The position numbers were made by a program, and so were the translations under genes. Shown in pieces: positions 12,901 through 23,200 of a DNA stretch of 64,000 nucleotides; position 1 is the first letter of the stretch; the number at the start of each line of letters is the position of its first letter. The notes under the pieces were generated by a model, which did not search any database, was not told where the DNA came from, and saw nothing but the letters and a program-made list of their open reading frames with translations. Origin of the DNA: Larimichthys crocea. Taxonomy: Eukaryota > Chordata > Actinopteri > Sciaenidae. The stretch spans positions 2,144,695 to 2,208,694 of the forward strand of contig NC_040029.1 in NCBI RefSeq assembly GCF_000972845.2. The letters run 5' to 3'.

Positions 12901-15900
12901 GAGAGAGGAGAGAACGCACAGAGATACCACAAGCTCAAACTTGCTGAATGGTGAGATTAAAATTAGAAGTACAGAGTAAAAAAAAATGGACACAAATTTC
13001 CAGTAAAGTTGTTGCTGTCTTGTTCACTGGTCATCTTCTTTCTTTAAAAGGCGGCCCGTTTGCAGTTGACAGACGAGCTGATTGGAGATCTGAATGTTCT
13101 CAGCTGGAGGACAGCAGTAAGGACATGAGAGGATCCAGGAATGCTCAGTTTACCACAGAATAAAGATGTGATCAGGACTCAAGGCCAACAGAGCCAGACG
13201 TACTCAGCCGCACTGTTCCTGTTTCTGTTTAAGGTGGGACTTGACAAAACTGTGAAGATAATCTTTGTCTGGACTTCACACACCTTCTCTGGAATGAATG
13301 GACACTGCTTCACTCAGAATGAAAACACACACTGTTGGACCTGTTGTACATGTTGTGCATACTGTGTATGTGGCACATATCTTTGGTGTTTTTCAGCTTG
13401 GGTTTCGACACTGGGGAGTGACATGTTTGACTTTGTTTCAAAGTTCAGTTTGGACAGGAGTCGATGATGTCTTAAAGTATTTCTGTCCAACCATGTGTGT
13501 GTGAGTGAGACAGAGTTATACTTGATCAACATTATACAATATTGAGTAACGCAATAAAGTGATCCAAATCCAATCCTCCTACTGTAATGAGTGCAACCTA
13601 ATAAACATCAACTCAAAGAAATACTGTCTCTATACTGAGAACAAAATCATGTAAATAACTTTGTCTCATGATTTGCTTATGGCTCCATGTGATAAACAAG
13701 TTGAATAATTGCTCTTTGCAACAAAACATCAGAGTGTATAGCATCTCTCTCTCTCTTCAGTGTTTTTTTTGTATTAATTTTTGCTTATTATCTTCAGTAC
13801 ACCTAATTCTACCTAATGTCGTTTCTATTGCAAAATGGCTTTTCTTTCTTTTCTGTGTCTGTGCTGTGTGCAATGTGCTTTTGACCGTGCCTCTTGGGCT
13901 TTCCAACAAACTAGGTCAAACATAGCCTCGGTCCCTGGTGTAAACAGAGTGTGACACAGCAAACGCTGCGGCCCCGGATGCAGCAGTGAATGCTGACATG
14001 CAGATGGACAGCCAATGGAAACGGACTAGGAAGCCCCGCACTCCAGAGCACGGCACTCATGATGACTTCAGGTACACAGGTTAACCAACTATATTAGAAA
14101 ATAAATGTATGATTGTTTTCCTCAAGTATGTAAAAAAAAAAAAAAAAAAAGTAAAAGCACTGAACTACCTGACGTCATGAGGATTGTGTGAGGTTTGTTT
14201 TTAGTTCGATTTAGTAGTGTTTTGTTGCAGGGGCTGTGAGGTTTTTTGTTTTGGGTGGGGTGTTTTAGATTGATTTTTCACGGTGTTGTTGAGGTGTTAG
14301 ATTTGTTTTTAGATTTTTGTTTTTTCTGTTAGATTTAGTTAGATTTAGATTTTAAGATTAGATTTTTTTTATTTTTTGTTAGATTTTTAGATTAGTTTAG
14401 ATTTTTTAGTAGATTAGTGTGTAGATTCATCTTTTCTTGTAGGTAGTAGATGGTGGGTGAGGTGTGGGTTGAGGTGTTGGTTGTGAGGTGTTTTGTAGAT
14501 TAGCTTTGTGAGGTGAGGTGTTAGAGTTGGTTATATTTTTTGTTTTTTTTGTAGATTTAGATTTAGTTTCTTTGTTTTTTAGTTTTTAGATTAGATTTAA
14601 ACTGTTGATTGATGAAATCTACCCAAACCTCCTGTACTGTATTCCAATATGAATGTTTGTAATATTTTGTAAGTTGTAAAATGTTTGCAGGACAGGAGGA
14701 ATACCAGTATTAGTCTTCCTCTCTTATTTAGAGAAGGAAACCCTTATCTAATAAACCTTTATTGCTTTCCATTGGTGAAGTTTTAGTGGTCTTGTCAGCT
14801 AAGCTGTCCGCTTTTTTTGCAGCAAACGCAAATACACAAACTAGGCATGCAACCTTTTTGCAATGACCTTTTATTCTGCCTCTCAATTATGTACAACACT
14901 CTCAGCAAACCCTACACCAGCCTCACCCACACTTTCAGTGTGTGGAGGCTACAGTCCTCGCTGCAGTCGGCCCTGGTTCGAATCCTGCATCAGACGGCCC
15001 TTTGCTGCATGTCATTTCCCCCTCTCTCTGCTTCCTGTCTCTCTTCAGCTGTCCTATCAATTAAAGGCATAAAAGGCCCAAAAAAAAAAATACTAAAAAA
15101 AAGTGGTACAGTCTCACAGAATTATACTAAATTGGCATATTTAATGCATTCAATGATGGTGTTGAAATAGGCTTACTCTTTATGAAGACCGGACACCCAA
15201 AGTCTCATTTACTGTTTGGACTACAATAACTTCAATTAACATTTCTTGATTAATCATTTGGTCACAGAAAAGTCAAAAATAAAGTTTGCACAGCCAAGTA
15301 TGTGACACTGAGGCAGCTTTAGAGAGTTTTTCCAGTTTTATTCAAGACACGCCTCATTCTGACATCACTAGGTTTAGATGACACCTGTGAATTGGATGTT
15401 GGTTGGACCAGAGGTTTACTATTACACTAGAAAAAGCCCATTAAAAATAGGAAGCTGTAACAAGGGAACAACTGGAAGTTTTAAATGAAAAGTTATTTAA
15501 ATGTAAATAATCAAAATAGTATTCAATTAATTTACAGTCAAATCATTTAATCTGAAAGTTGTTTCAGCTCCAGATTTGACGTCACACTGTCTACATCTGC
15601 AGAACAAACAAAATGGATGCAGAACGGAGGACATGTTTTTTTATTTAACCTTTTAAAAGAGAGTAAGGTGGTAAACAGGTGAAAGAGCTAAATTAAAAAA
15701 GACAAGGAGGAACAGAGATACTAACTCTTTGTCAAAGAGGTCTTTGATGCGGTCCCATCCTGTGTCTGGGAATTCTGGCCTGCCGATGCTGCTTGGCACG
15801 GTGCTGGGAGAGTGGATGGATGCAGGAGCGGGACTGCTGGTGGAGGAGGATGAAGACGAGGGCATCTGTGCGGGCTGGGCAGCAGCCACATCAGCTGCGT

Positions 15901-16051
15901 GGACCCTGGGGAGCAGGAAGCAGAAGGAGGGAGGCCTGGCGCTCTGGATGAGGCCCTGCAGTAGACCGGTGCTCGGCATGCCCCGAGGGGCTGAATCTGC
16001 CTGACGTCTCTGCAGGGCGAGGCTCGTTCTGGGCCGCTCTGGATGCATCAC
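6903..16051 (-). CDS. timmdc1: Complex I assembly factor TIMMDC1
   Basis: Multi-pass inner mitochondrial membrane protein of the Tim17/Tim22/Tim23 fold, required for assembly of respiratory complex I. Coding exons (5' to 3', minus): 16051-15726, 9817-9652, 9557-9469, 9153-9086, 8600-8522, 7265-7155, 7050-6903. All have GT-AG borders and phases agree, giving 328 residues from the first ATG. A second ATG at 15979 gives 304, closer to the roughly 285-residue mammalian protein, and is the likelier start. Family signatures are [10 protein letters not shown] (exon 1), [13 protein letters not shown] (exon 2), RYGWRWSWR (exon 3) and [13 protein letters not shown] (exon 5). Hydrophobic, glycine-rich segments in exons 2-6 would form about four membrane spans. 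The charged C-terminus ([17 protein letters not shown]) follows. Intron 1 is inflated by a gap and an inverted copy of exons 2-7 that is probably artefactual. Confidence 0.95.
9978..10228 (+). repeat. Direct repeat copy 1: SINE tail plus flank
   Basis: About 250 bases match 14975-15227 almost exactly in the same orientation. The repeat starts at a B-box-like ggtacgaatcc, continues through a SINE tail (ctgcatgtcatttccccctctctct, ending in gcataaaaggcccaaaaa) and then non-SINE sequence. It ends exactly at the run of Ns, which suggests the same genomic segment was written twice on either side of a gap. Confidence 0.9.
10229..10238. other. Assembly gap (10 N)
   Basis: Ten undetermined bases. They separate the end of one timmdc1 intron 1 contig from an inverted copy of exons 2-7, marking a scaffold or gap-fill junction. 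Confidence 0.99.
10239..14790. repeat. Inverted repeat, right arm (noisy reverse copy of 5735-9978)
   Basis: This reads as the reverse complement of 9978 down to about 5735, with frequent 1-3 base indels in exons and introns alike. Between about 14155 and 14590 the correspondence dissolves into G/T-rich stutter (gaggt, agattt) and then resumes to about 14790. The uniform indel pattern resembles uncorrected long-read sequence rather than evolutionary divergence. Confidence 0.9.
10391..13194 (+). pseudogene. timmdc1: Inverted, frameshifted copy of timmdc1 exons 2-7
   Basis: Counterparts of timmdc1 exons 2 to 7 lie on the plus strand at about 10391-10550, 10640-10724, 11015-11080, 11547-11623, 12840-12950 and 13051-13190. 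Exons 2, 3 and 4 are 6, 4 and 2 bases shorter than the originals. The exon 2 donor GTAAG has become GAGTG. Exons 5-7 have shifted frames. No exon 1 counterpart exists. It cannot encode TIMMDC1. Because damage falls in introns and exons equally, I favour an assembly artefact over a true pseudogene. Confidence 0.85.
14940..15090 (+). mobile_element. tRNA-derived SINE (partial)
   Basis: A B-box promoter match (ggttcgaatcc, 14975-14985) is followed by the tail ctgcatgtcatttccccctctctct...tcaattaaaggcataaaaggcccaaaaaa, shared with the SINE at 36759-36895. The 5' half with the A box is not clear. This is a mobile-element remnant, not a tRNA gene, since no cloverleaf can be drawn. Confidence 0.6.
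14975..15227 (+). repeat. Direct repeat copy 2 (matches 9978-10228)
   Basis: Second occurrence of the SINE-tail segment and its unique flank. Beyond 15227 the sequence continues normally to timmdc1 exon 1. Collapsing the two copies would remove the N gap and the inverted arm and restore a simple intron 1. Confidence 0.88.
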
Positions 16052-16600
16052 GCTTCAGCTGGCATTAGGCTGCTGCGGAGAGGCACAAACACATGGCCGT
16101 GGGTTGGGATGTTGCGCGCGTTGCTTCAACTTAAGCTCCATCCTCAAAATAAATAGCCTGAAGGCGAACGAGATCCTGGCAGGGCTTTATAGACTGTCCA
16201 ACTCAGCAGCTGTTAAATGGTGAAGTCCTATCAAAACACACGGGGCGCACAACTTCAAAATTGAGCTTTTTCAATGCACTGCTCTGGTCCTCTGAGCAGG
16301 GTGTGCTGGCTGGTCCAGGGTCAGAGATAAATACAAAAAGGTCTTTTTAAGAGATACTATGCAGTGAAAACAAGACTGATGATCTCTTTAAACACAAAAC
16401 ACACAATAAACAATACCCTCACTTGTCAAACAGTCGATTAACCAACGATTTACATTAAATTCTGGTTTTATACCTTTGTTCAGACACCAACACTTGTTGC
16501 TCAAAACATCACAAAGATGAACAATTGTTTGTTTTTGTCGAGCTAAATTAGCAGAGGACGGGTAGCACGACGAAAGATGCATTTCTACCGAATATAAACT
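16052..16600. other. timmdc1 5' flank, no other gene
   Basis: The region immediately upstream of timmdc1 exon 1 is moderately GC-rich (16060-16200) and could be its promoter, but no TATA box or defined motif stands out. The rest is noncoding. Confidence 0.35.
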
Positions 16601-16607
16601 TGCAAAG

Positions 16608-16840
16608 ATAGATAAGTATTGATAAATATTGATAAACATTGATAAACATTGATAAACATTGATAAATATTGATAAACATTGATAAATATTGATAAACATG
16701 GATAAGTTTTGATAAACATTGATAAATATTGATAAACATTGATAAACATTGATAAACATGGATAAGTTTTGATAAACATTGATAAATATTGATGAACATG
16801 GATAAATATTGATAAACATGGATAAATATTGATAAACATT
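16608..16840. repeat. 10-bp minisatellite (GATAAAYATT)n
   Basis: About 23 tandem copies of gataaacatt/gataaatatt, with occasional gataagttttg and gataaacatgg variants. Three 10-bp units make a 30-bp frame-preserving period, so every minus frame gives artificial repeats of Phe-Ile-Asn-(Ile/Val)-Tyr type. These are not proteins. Confidence 0.97.
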
Positions 16841-16907
16841 GAACATAGCGCCACCTGTAGTCACGCTGAGCGTTAATTAGCTCGAGCCGCTCACCTGTGT
16901 CAGGTCA

Positions 16908-16936
16908 CCTGACGCTTTTTTTTTTTTTTTTTTTTT
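16908..16936. repeat. Poly-T run
   Basis: A run of more than 20 T between the minisatellite and the following hAT-like terminus. Confidence 0.9.
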
Positions 16937-16952
16937 ACACGCTTTCGTCAAT

Positions 16953-17065
16953 AAACTAGGGCTGCATCTAACGATTATTTTTCTATCGATTAATCTAACG
17001 ATTATTTTTCTATCGATTAATCTATCGATTATTTTTCGATTCGTCGATTAATCTAACGATTATTT
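16953..17065. mobile_element. hAT-like MITE terminus with AATCGATT motifs
   Basis: The segment begins ctagggctgcatctaacgatt and repeats attaatctaacgattattttt-like modules. I recall this as a very common terminus of non-autonomous hAT-type elements in fish. A matching opposite end was not identified, so the limits are uncertain. Confidence 0.5.
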
Positions 17066-17390
17066 TAACGTGAACGTCTGAGCTGACGTGAACTTAGCTT
17101 AGCCGCTAGCTCCTCTCATAACAAACTTACCGGCGAAGCTCCTCGTCAATGACGCGGCTGTTTACCGGCGTGTCCCGCTCCTCGTCAATGAATGTCCCTC
17201 ACGGAGCGTGTCCACATCTTTGTTTTCTGTCTTCGTCCTCCTGCTGTCTCTGTCTCTAACGTGACTTTCTGCAGCCTGCCGGCGTCCCCAACCCTTCACA
17301 TCCGGCCGAGCATGGTGACAACAGCGCCTCCTGTCTGCGGAGGACTTACAAGGCAGGCGCACTATATTATTATTATATATTAATATGGAC

Positions 17391-18496
17391 CAGGGGTCTT
17401 CAACCAGGGGTCAATGACCCTCTGGGGGTCCGCAGAGGAATGTATTCATTTAAAAAATATATAACAAAAATGATATTGAGTACTCAGCTCTGTAGCCTCT
17501 GACATTGTGGGTGTATGTTATGACTCCCACCCACTCCATGAGGTGCTGGACAGACCCAGGAGCACCTTCAGTCAGAGACTGCTGGTACCAAGATGCTCCA
17601 CAGAGCGGCATAAGAAGTCTTTCCTACCTGTGAGCATCAGCCTGTATAACTCCTCACTAAATTCTCACTAAACTCTTTATAAGGCTTTGATTTACATATT
17701 GCACAGTTCACTGTTACTTGGTTTTTAATCTACTGTTACTGGTTCTATTTAACTGTTATTTATTTCAAAGACTAAATTATCTCATATCTCACTGTTACTT
17801 GTTTTTTTTATTTTTTACTGGTTCTATTTAACTGTTATTTATATATATATAATGTGTATATATTGTTTAAAATAGGATATTGTATAGGGTATATTGTTAA
17901 AGTTTTGTTTTCTTTTGTTTTTCTTGCTATCACTTACCGTTTGGGAGCTGCGGTAACAAAAACAATTTCCCTACGGGGATTAATAAAGTACTTCTGATTC
18001 TGATTCTGATGTGTGTAACTTTGTATTTTGTATTATGTGTCCTGTGTGTTTTTTTTGCTTTGTACTGTTTCATATTGTGCTGTAATATGTTTTAACTGTG
18101 TCTTCCGAAGGCACTGCAGATGAAAAGTAGCTGTAAGATAACTCTGGTGCAGTACATCAAATGTAATCGTTTATGTATAATACTGTACATGGTCCCATTA
18201 AATGAATAAATGAATGAATTCTCATAAAAAACGAAAGTAAACTGAAAGCGTTAATATGCAACAATACGCTACTTTTGACAAAAACTATTTACAAAATAAA
18301 TTATTCCATTATGCATAAACTTTTTTTTTTTTTTAATCAACCATAAACAAAAAAAAAGGCTAATAACCCAGCATATAAATAGGTTAATACGGTGAAATAA
18401 AAGGTGAATAAAGTAAAAAGTTATTATAGGCCAGGCTTAAAATGTGACACATCTGTTCTATTTGTCTCTTGGGCTGAAAAAGGTTGAAGATCTATG
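17391..18496. mobile_element. Non-autonomous hAT-like element
   Basis: The left end caggggtcttcaacc and the reverse complement of the right end (catagatcttcaacc, from 18482-18496) match at 12 of 15 positions. The flanking octamers atatggac (17383-17390) and atatagac (18497-18504) match at 7 of 8, as expected for an old hAT 8-bp target-site duplication. The interior codes for no transposase I can see and includes a LINE 3' fragment. Confidence 0.7.
17520..18012 (+). mobile_element. LINE 3' fragment (L2/Rex1-like) with TTCTGATTCTGA tail
   Basis: A short stretch near 17530-17660 translates to a LINE reverse-transcriptase C-terminus (HPLHEVLDRPRSTF..., then RHKKSFLP). It is followed by a 3' UTR ending caatttccctacggggattaataaagtacttctgattctgat, a tail typical of fish L2/Rex1-type LINEs. 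The element is 5' truncated and nested inside the hAT-like element. Confidence 0.6.
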
Positions 18497-18589
18497 ATAT
18501 AGACAGTAGGTAATTGTACTTAAATAGCTCACCTGTAGAGAACTGACTTTATATTTACCAATTTCTTATGTATATTTTTATAGGTAGAA

Positions 18590-18752
18590 CCATATGTTCT
18601 TCCTCCTTAGAGTTTATTCTACTACAACTACTACTATTTTTACCTCATACCTGTACATAGTGTGTACCTGTTCTGTGTTGTTACTTGCAATGCTGCTCCA
18701 ACAAAAGAATTTCCCTTCAGGGATTAATAAAGTTCTCTCTCCCTCTCTCTAA
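18590..18752 (+). mobile_element. LINE 3' tail fragment
   Basis: The ending aatttcccttcagggattaataaagttctctctc closely matches the tail of the LINE fragment ending at 18012. It is a short, degenerate 3' remnant with no coding sequence. Confidence 0.45.
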
Positions 18753-19805
18753 TAGTGCAACAAATGTTTACTGTAATGAATCACTGACGTAGTCAAAGGA
18801 AGAACTTTTAAGAACCAAACCGTTTATTGCCATAAAACAAACAAAAACGCTGCACAAGTTGTGACAAAAACATGATTTGCCACACTTTGACCAGGCACGC
18901 AATCACAGCTTTTTGGTCTGATCAACATACTAACGGACAACCTTCACCACAGTTTTTAACAATACTGTAAAAACACAACAGCCTTACCTCGGTGAGAATC
19001 TATTTGTGCACAGCCCAATGTGAATACTACAACATATTCAACATTCTCCTGCATCAACTACACATTATCATTATCAAAAGGTCAAAACAATTAAGATGAA
19101 TGTTTCACATCAAAACAGAACTAATTACTCTAAAGTGATTATTGCTTACTGTTGGCACTTAGTGTGGAATGAAATGTAGACTGGGAGTAATTATTTTGTG
19201 CATTTAACTTTTGGCAGAATCAATCCAAAGACTGACACTGACAGACAAATCAAACAGTACATGGATATGTTATTGTGCTGAAGCTTGGTACAGCTCTGCT
19301 GGAGTTTTCTCAGCTGTCCAGTAGAGGGCAGTGCAGCAAGGCTGATGTCAGGGATGACTTGGATCAATTAAATTGGGGTTGCTGGGTGGAAACGTACAAA
19401 CAGGCCAGATAAAGTCGACGTCACGCTTTGCTGTGCTGATTCAAGTACTTAAAATGAGAGTTTAACGTGCTCCATAGCTGGACGTGTAATATTCTCTTTG
19501 GACTGAGTGGTCGGCAGTAAGAGGTCAAAAGGTTCGGTTCAGCTTCATGAGCGAGGTGCTGAACTTCTTCCACTCGAGGATGACCGAGCTGACTTTCAAA
19601 TACAGAAAATCAAATCCAACGTTTTTCAGCAGCAAGAGGTCTGAAGATTTTACATTGCATGTTAAAGGGACACCTCGGTAATTTAGTACGACTCTTCTAT
19701 AAAGCAGCAGCAGACAGCCCCCTTGCCACATACAAACACAGAAACCACACACCCCCAGTGTACATGCAGACTAATTTGTTACAACGTTTTCTCCAAGCCC
19801 AAGCA

Positions 19806-19850
19806 GAAATAACCCTGATGACATCACTATGATGTCATCAGGGTTATTTC
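19806..19850. other. Perfect hairpin, 21-bp arms and 3-nt loop
   Basis: Left arm 19806-19826 (gaaataaccctgatgacatc plus a) is exactly complementary to right arm 19830-19850, separated by cta. It lies 370 bases beyond the poglut1 stop codon, probably in its 3' UTR. Confidence 0.95.
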
Positions 19851-19915
19851 TAAAAGTTTAAAAACACATCTCACATTGGATGTTATTTTGCTGGTGAGGC
19901 CAGACATGACACCAT

Positions 19916-19941
19916 AAAAAAAAAAAAAAAAAAAAAAAAAA
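19916..19941. repeat. Poly-A run
   Basis: An uninterrupted run of A just beyond the hairpin region. It may be a retroposon tail remnant. Confidence 0.9.
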
Positions 19942-20218
19942 TCAACTGATTGAACCAGAGAGTGATCAATGACTCAGAAATGGTGTAAGAGCCCCCTAGT
20001 GGCACCTGAAGGTATGGCAGCATCCACAGTCAACACACTAAAGCTACATCTATGACCGTGTAATACTAAAACTACGTGCCCTATAACTGCATCTTCCGTG
20101 AGGACACGCAGTCTAACGCTGCTTGTGAGGAAATCAAATGCTGTGGTTCGGTTATTTACATTCATCATCTAGTGCTTCCCTTCACTACAGCTGCCCTGGT
20201 CCCCACAGAGGCTCCGTC

Positions 20219-23200
20219 TTATAGCTCCGTCTTGCTGGGTCTGTGGACGATCTGGCTGTAGTCGCTCTTCCTTTTGGGTTTGTAGGTGAGGAGTTGGCTG
20301 AACTCAGTGAGGAGTCTCTCCCAGTAGCAGGAAATATCTTGCATCCGCAGGTGGTTGAGGATAAATTCCTTACCCCTTTTTTTTTGGGGGGGAGGCAGAA
20401 ACAGAAAGTCAGACTGACCTCTGAAAACTATTAAAATTCAGTCCAGAAAATATGATTTGTTACCTTGTGGCAATCTCCTGTGCGATGGCATCATTCTCTT
20501 TGACAAACTGTAGTAGCTCCCTGAGGGAGACATGTGAAGACACACATTTAGTATATATGCAGGAGATAAAACTGAAAAGTGTTAGAAAGCTTCACATGTA
20601 TTTGTATGATGCTGACATACATCTGTGAGACTATAAGAGTAGCATATGTCTTTATTTACTAAAGGGCTGTACAGTGATTTTCACCAGTAAGCTGGAAGAA
20701 AACTGGCTCCACTGAAAATTGCATGTTTGGGGTTTTTTTTGGTATTTTAAGGCGTTCCGATTTGGAGCCACAAAACATGAACCGAGGGAATACAAATCCA
20801 TAAAAATAGCTGCTACGCCTGCTGCTCATCACTGCTGACTCACCACGGTGACAGAGGAAGCAAAAGATGAATGATACTTTAAGGGCGCACAGCAGCTCCT
20901 GTTTTACCCGTTTAATCTACTGAAAGGAGTTTTAAAATATTGCCAAAGAACTACAACAGTGATTTCCTAACATATCCAATCGCTTTCTTTTTGTTGAGCT
21001 GATAATATAAAGGTAACTTGAACTAATACGTCCTTCTTTTTGGGGGATGAAAACACATCTGCATCTCCAGAAGCGTCCAAATTTCGAGTTCAGGAGTTCC
21101 TTTCCACACATGCACAACACATGTGGAAACCGTCAGATCATATTTTTTTATTTTATATATTTTAGTAAGCCTCATCAGTCAAACAAGAAATATGTAGGAT
21201 TCCAAGGAATCATCACAACTGGGCAGTAAATATGAGACAGTGGTTGTGGTACCTGAGATCAGAGAGGTCCTGCTTCACTGGGATGTAGTGCACCCATGGC
21301 TTGAGCTGAGGGTAGAAAAACTCCTGCCATTCATCCCCCACATGAAACACCAAAGAACCACAGAGGAAGAGATGTTTGAAGCGGAAGCTGGCCGCCACGC
21401 CACGGAAGTTGAACAAATATCTGTAAGGATGTAAGGGAGTGTTAAAACTGCTCAGAAATGATGATGTGTCCACCGTTCTGACCTTGAGTCCAGCTTACTT
21501 GTATTTGCAGTGATCCACCAGTGGGATTTCTTTGGCTGGGGGTCTCCCTAGTGTGTCCTAAAACAAGAAGGAAGACGTGGGCTGTGATTTACACATTAGT
21601 TTTCTCTGTTCTGATGCTTCAAACATCAACAAAATGCAGAAAAATTTGCCCCTGGTGTGATTTCAGTAAGACAGACCTTCTCAGACTTCCAGGCCTGGTT
21701 CTTTGTGTACTCTGCATCCACGAGCTCTGGAGCTTCTCTGGACAGAAGGATCAGAGGGTCGCGCTCCGGACTGGTTCTATCAAAGAAAACAAGGGAGAAG
21801 ATTAGAAAACGGCAGCCTGGAGTTTCAGATAGAGAGAGAGTGTGCTAAATTTATTTGGACAGCTTGATAGAAGAAAAAAGTTTGCAGGTGAAAAGTGGGG
21901 CACAGTTTGACAGGCAAGTATGCCACAAGAAGAGATGAGATAGACTAGCTGGCTAACAAATATTGAGCGATGTATAAGGTCACATAACACACACAAGTTC
22001 ACGGTAATGACCTGGAGCCTCTGAAGAATCCTCTGGACTCCTTCTTCTTCCATGGCCACTGTGCTGCAGACCTACAGCAACACATGACATGGATGAGACA
22101 CACTGAAATTATAGAAGTGTGTGTGAATATGGGTATGATTTATGCGTCATCACATCTGAGAGGCTATGATTAGTCGACACCATTCTTTCCATAAATGCTC
22201 TACTTTGTTTCAACCCACGATTAAACTAACTGCATTATAATTTCAGCCACAGTAAGTACACACGTGTAGACCGTATACATGACTTTACTTTTTCAGGTCC
22301 TCCCTCATCAGATCCCATCTTCCCAGTCCAGTGGGGTATATCGGCCACACAGCAGGTCCGCCCTCCCAAAACGTCCACGCAGGGTACATGATGTCCTGGT
22401 AGTCTGCTGTCTGCTTGAATCGAATAAACACACGTCAAAATAAACCCCACTTATTTTATTTAATAAACAATTGTGTCTGTTTTCAAGAGTGTCCAAGTCT
22501 GACCTTACTGAAAGAGAAGACCGGCAGCGTTGGCTGCACCCAGCTGGGGACTTGAGGATAATCCCTGACATTAACCACCATCTCCAAGTCAGGTAACCTG
22601 TCGATCACCTCCAGCATGAAATGCTCCACCCCGCTGCACCTGCAAACCGGAAACAAGCAGCTGTACACTGTGCACATATCAACGCAAGCAATTGAAACTG
22701 AAATCTGATCAGATACTTCTTCTCCTTACCTGGCAGGAAACATACAGCTGTGCTCTCTGTACAACCTGTGGCCAATGATCTGGTAGTGGGTGCCCACCCC
22801 TCTTTGAACAGTCGCAGCCATGGCATCCTCAGAGATTTTCCCTCTGAAGGGCTGCAAGTCCTGCTGCAGGACACTGAGATCGAAATGATCCTGTCAGATA
22901 TCTATAAAACATTTGGTGCTGCAATATATGAGGAAAAGCAAAGGCACACCTTAGATGGCAGCTGCAGTTGACAGGGTTACACGGCGTGTACCCATGAACA
23001 GCATCGGAAATCTTGTCTCTAATCTTCTTCCACTGTTTCCCTACAAATAGGAAAACATAATGTCAGAGCAGACTTTCATAATGGATTATTCCTATCTTCA
23101 ACCAATGGGTCAGGACCCTGATGTACAAAGTATAGAGTGTTTAATGGATCAGTACCCCCAATGAGGATGTCCCAAACAAGACTAGTGGTTCAAAAGGGGC

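Larger units (their letters stand above)
18753..20218 (-). other. poglut1 3' flank / probable 3' UTR
   Basis: No independent gene is seen. On the minus strand an AATAAA (plus-strand tttatt at 18823-18828) lies about 1.4 kb beyond the poglut1 stop. The interval includes a perfect 21-bp hairpin (19806-19850) and an A run (19916-19941). Confidence 0.4.

Noticed and set aside
10391..13194. A second functional timmdc1 gene in inverted orientation
   Set aside because: Exons are frameshifted, one donor is lost and exon 1 is missing; indels are uniform over introns and exons.
16608..16840. CRISPR-like regular repeat
   Set aside because: Units are 10 bp and directly adjacent with no unique spacers, in a vertebrate genome.
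16388..16864. Three minus-strand frames of up to 158 codons
   Set aside because: They derive from the 10-bp minisatellite, whose 30-bp period keeps all frames open.
17162..17362. 66-codon Arg-rich minus-strand frame
   Set aside because: No family match, no splice context, and it lies next to transposon termini; probably mobile-element or flank sequence.
22874..22887. Upstream CAG as the poglut1 exon 3 acceptor
   Set aside because: Using it would shift the frame; the acceptor at 22874-22875 restores [12 protein letters not shown].
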